This document shows, in pieces, positions 63,254 through 64,000 of a stretch of 64,000 nt of DNA (positions are counted from its first letter, which is position 1; the number at the start of each line of letters is the position of its first letter). The stretch is from Thelonectria olida (lineage: Eukaryota > Ascomycota > Sordariomycetes > Hypocreales > Nectriaceae). Location of the stretch: NCBI GenBank assembly GCA_020736575.1, contig JAGPYM010000047.1, positions 124,001-188,000 on the forward strand, given 5' to 3'. A model generated the notes under the pieces. The model searched no databases. It had not been told where the DNA came from and was given only the letters and a program-made list of their open reading frames with translations. The position numbers and the translations under genes were made by a program.

Positions 63254-64000
63254 ATGTCTTTATACGACCTCCATAACAAGAGAGCTCTAATCACGGGGGG
63301 GGGCTCCGGTAAAACACTCCTTTGCCACGCATGTCTAGAGAACTCTGTGAACAACAATTAACTCAACTCGCGCAGGTATCAACTTGGAGTTAGCAAAGGC
63401 CCTCCGCGTAAAAGGGTGTGCGGTACTCATTGGAGATGTCGCGCTCCATTCTGAGGCAGCAGAATGGCTCAAGTCTACGGAGCAACATGCCGGCCCAAAG
63501 GTTGTCTTCCACAGAATCGACGTCACTGTGCGGGAGCGGCTGGTTGGAATCTTTGACGTCTTCTCCAAGGTATTCGGCGGAGTGCCCGAGATTGTGGTGC
63601 CAGGCGCTGGCATCTATGAGGCCTCCTCTGCAGGCTTTTGGGATGACAGCGAAGATTCACTACATTACAAGCTGTTTGATGTCAACCTCATGCATCCCAT
63701 CAAAACCACTCGGATTGCCATTCCGAAGATGAGGCAAGCCAAGAAGCCCGGCATCATTCTTCATCTTTCCAGCATAACCGCCCAGAAGCCCTCCGTCGTC
63801 CTCCCACTTTACTCAGTATCGAAAGCAGCTCTCAGTCAATTTGTGAGGTGCATGGCCCCGTTGGATGAGATGTGCGGCATCAAAGTAGTTGCTGTGGCTC
63901 CTGGGTGAGTTCAAATTCCATAGGAGACTTTTGTTTTCCTTTCTTATTAACATGATCAGCATCGTCGATACGCCGCTGTTCCGCGACCACCCAGGAGCTC
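63254..64000 (+). CDS. Second SDR gene, incomplete at the window end
   Basis: Exons 63254-63308, 63376-63904 and 63960 to beyond the edge encode an SDR. The start is MSLYDLHNKRALITGGG; the first intron is 67 bp and the second 55 bp. The cofactor loop reads TGGGSGINLELAKAL, with Asn where the third Gly of the classical motif usually lies, a form found in some fungal SDRs. Further motifs are LIGDVALH, PGAGIYE, LHLSSITAQ (catalytic Ser), YSVSK (Tyr and Lys), VAVAPG and IVDTPLF. The second SDR gene, facing away from the first, is probably co-regulated with it; the substrate is unknown. The C-terminus lies outside the window. Confidence 0.9.

Overview
The window reads as nuclear DNA of a filamentous ascomycete (Pezizomycotina, most likely a Sordariomycete such as a Fusarium-like fungus). 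The reasons are short GT-AG introns (about 47-70 bp in the SDR, reticulon, hemerythrin and opsin-related genes), fungal families (Hsp30, Ecl1-type factor, opsin-related protein, GPI-anchored acid phosphatase) and fungal transposon classes (pogo/Fot, Tc1/mariner, hAT, Tad-like LINE, Ty1/copia). The species cannot be fixed from sequence alone. The mixture of intact genes, many broken gene copies and nested transposon debris is typical of an accessory or subtelomere-like region.

Layout. 1-12.6 kb: a pogo remnant, an intact hemerythrin-like gene, an intact MYND-finger gene, RING-finger fragments, a solo LTR (6.0 kb), a broken RRM/RanBP2-finger gene (6.7-8.4 kb), an intact hsp30 with a heat-shock-element-like promoter, and a small Ecl1-type gene. 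12.7-20 kb: a hAT BED-finger fragment, a broken CHAT-protease-like gene, half of a Tc1 element joined to a solo LTR, a broken 6-phosphogluconolactonase, half of a LINE, and a broken amidase. 20.8-27 kb: an intact reticulon-like gene, a gag-like element fragment, and an intact acid phosphatase. 27.3-36.6 kb: copia gag, a decayed integrase-type transposase, a LINE end, a complete pogo-like transposon with 101-bp inverted repeats (30715-33603), a TM-RING gene remnant, the other half of the Tc1 element with an inverted copy of the same LTR, and a broken Gid5/Vid28-like gene. 38-49.5 kb: an opsin-related gene lacking the retinal lysine, a TTAACTA-rich array, an acidic protein gene, a Tc1 element sitting in a broken aquaporin, and more LINE. 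49.6-64 kb: WD40 and NB-ARC fragments around an intact 546-aa fungal protein gene, a second gag-like element, a pogo C-terminal fragment, a hAT element with one premature stop, and two divergent short-chain dehydrogenase genes whose shared upstream region carries a solo LTR with 5-bp target duplications.

Main structural result: the Tc1 halves at 14797-15447 and 34978-35720 are complementary. Each is joined to one end of an identical-length (233 bp) LTR in opposite orientation, and the 5-bp sequence AGTGT beside each half matches. This is the scar expected if about 20 kb (15.7-35.7 kb) was inverted by recombination between two solo LTRs. Other themes are a cluster of decayed pieces of fungal NLR-type immune genes (CHAT, WD40, NB-ARC) and several broken copies of normally conserved genes. 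No CRISPR array, rRNA or tRNA gene was recognised.
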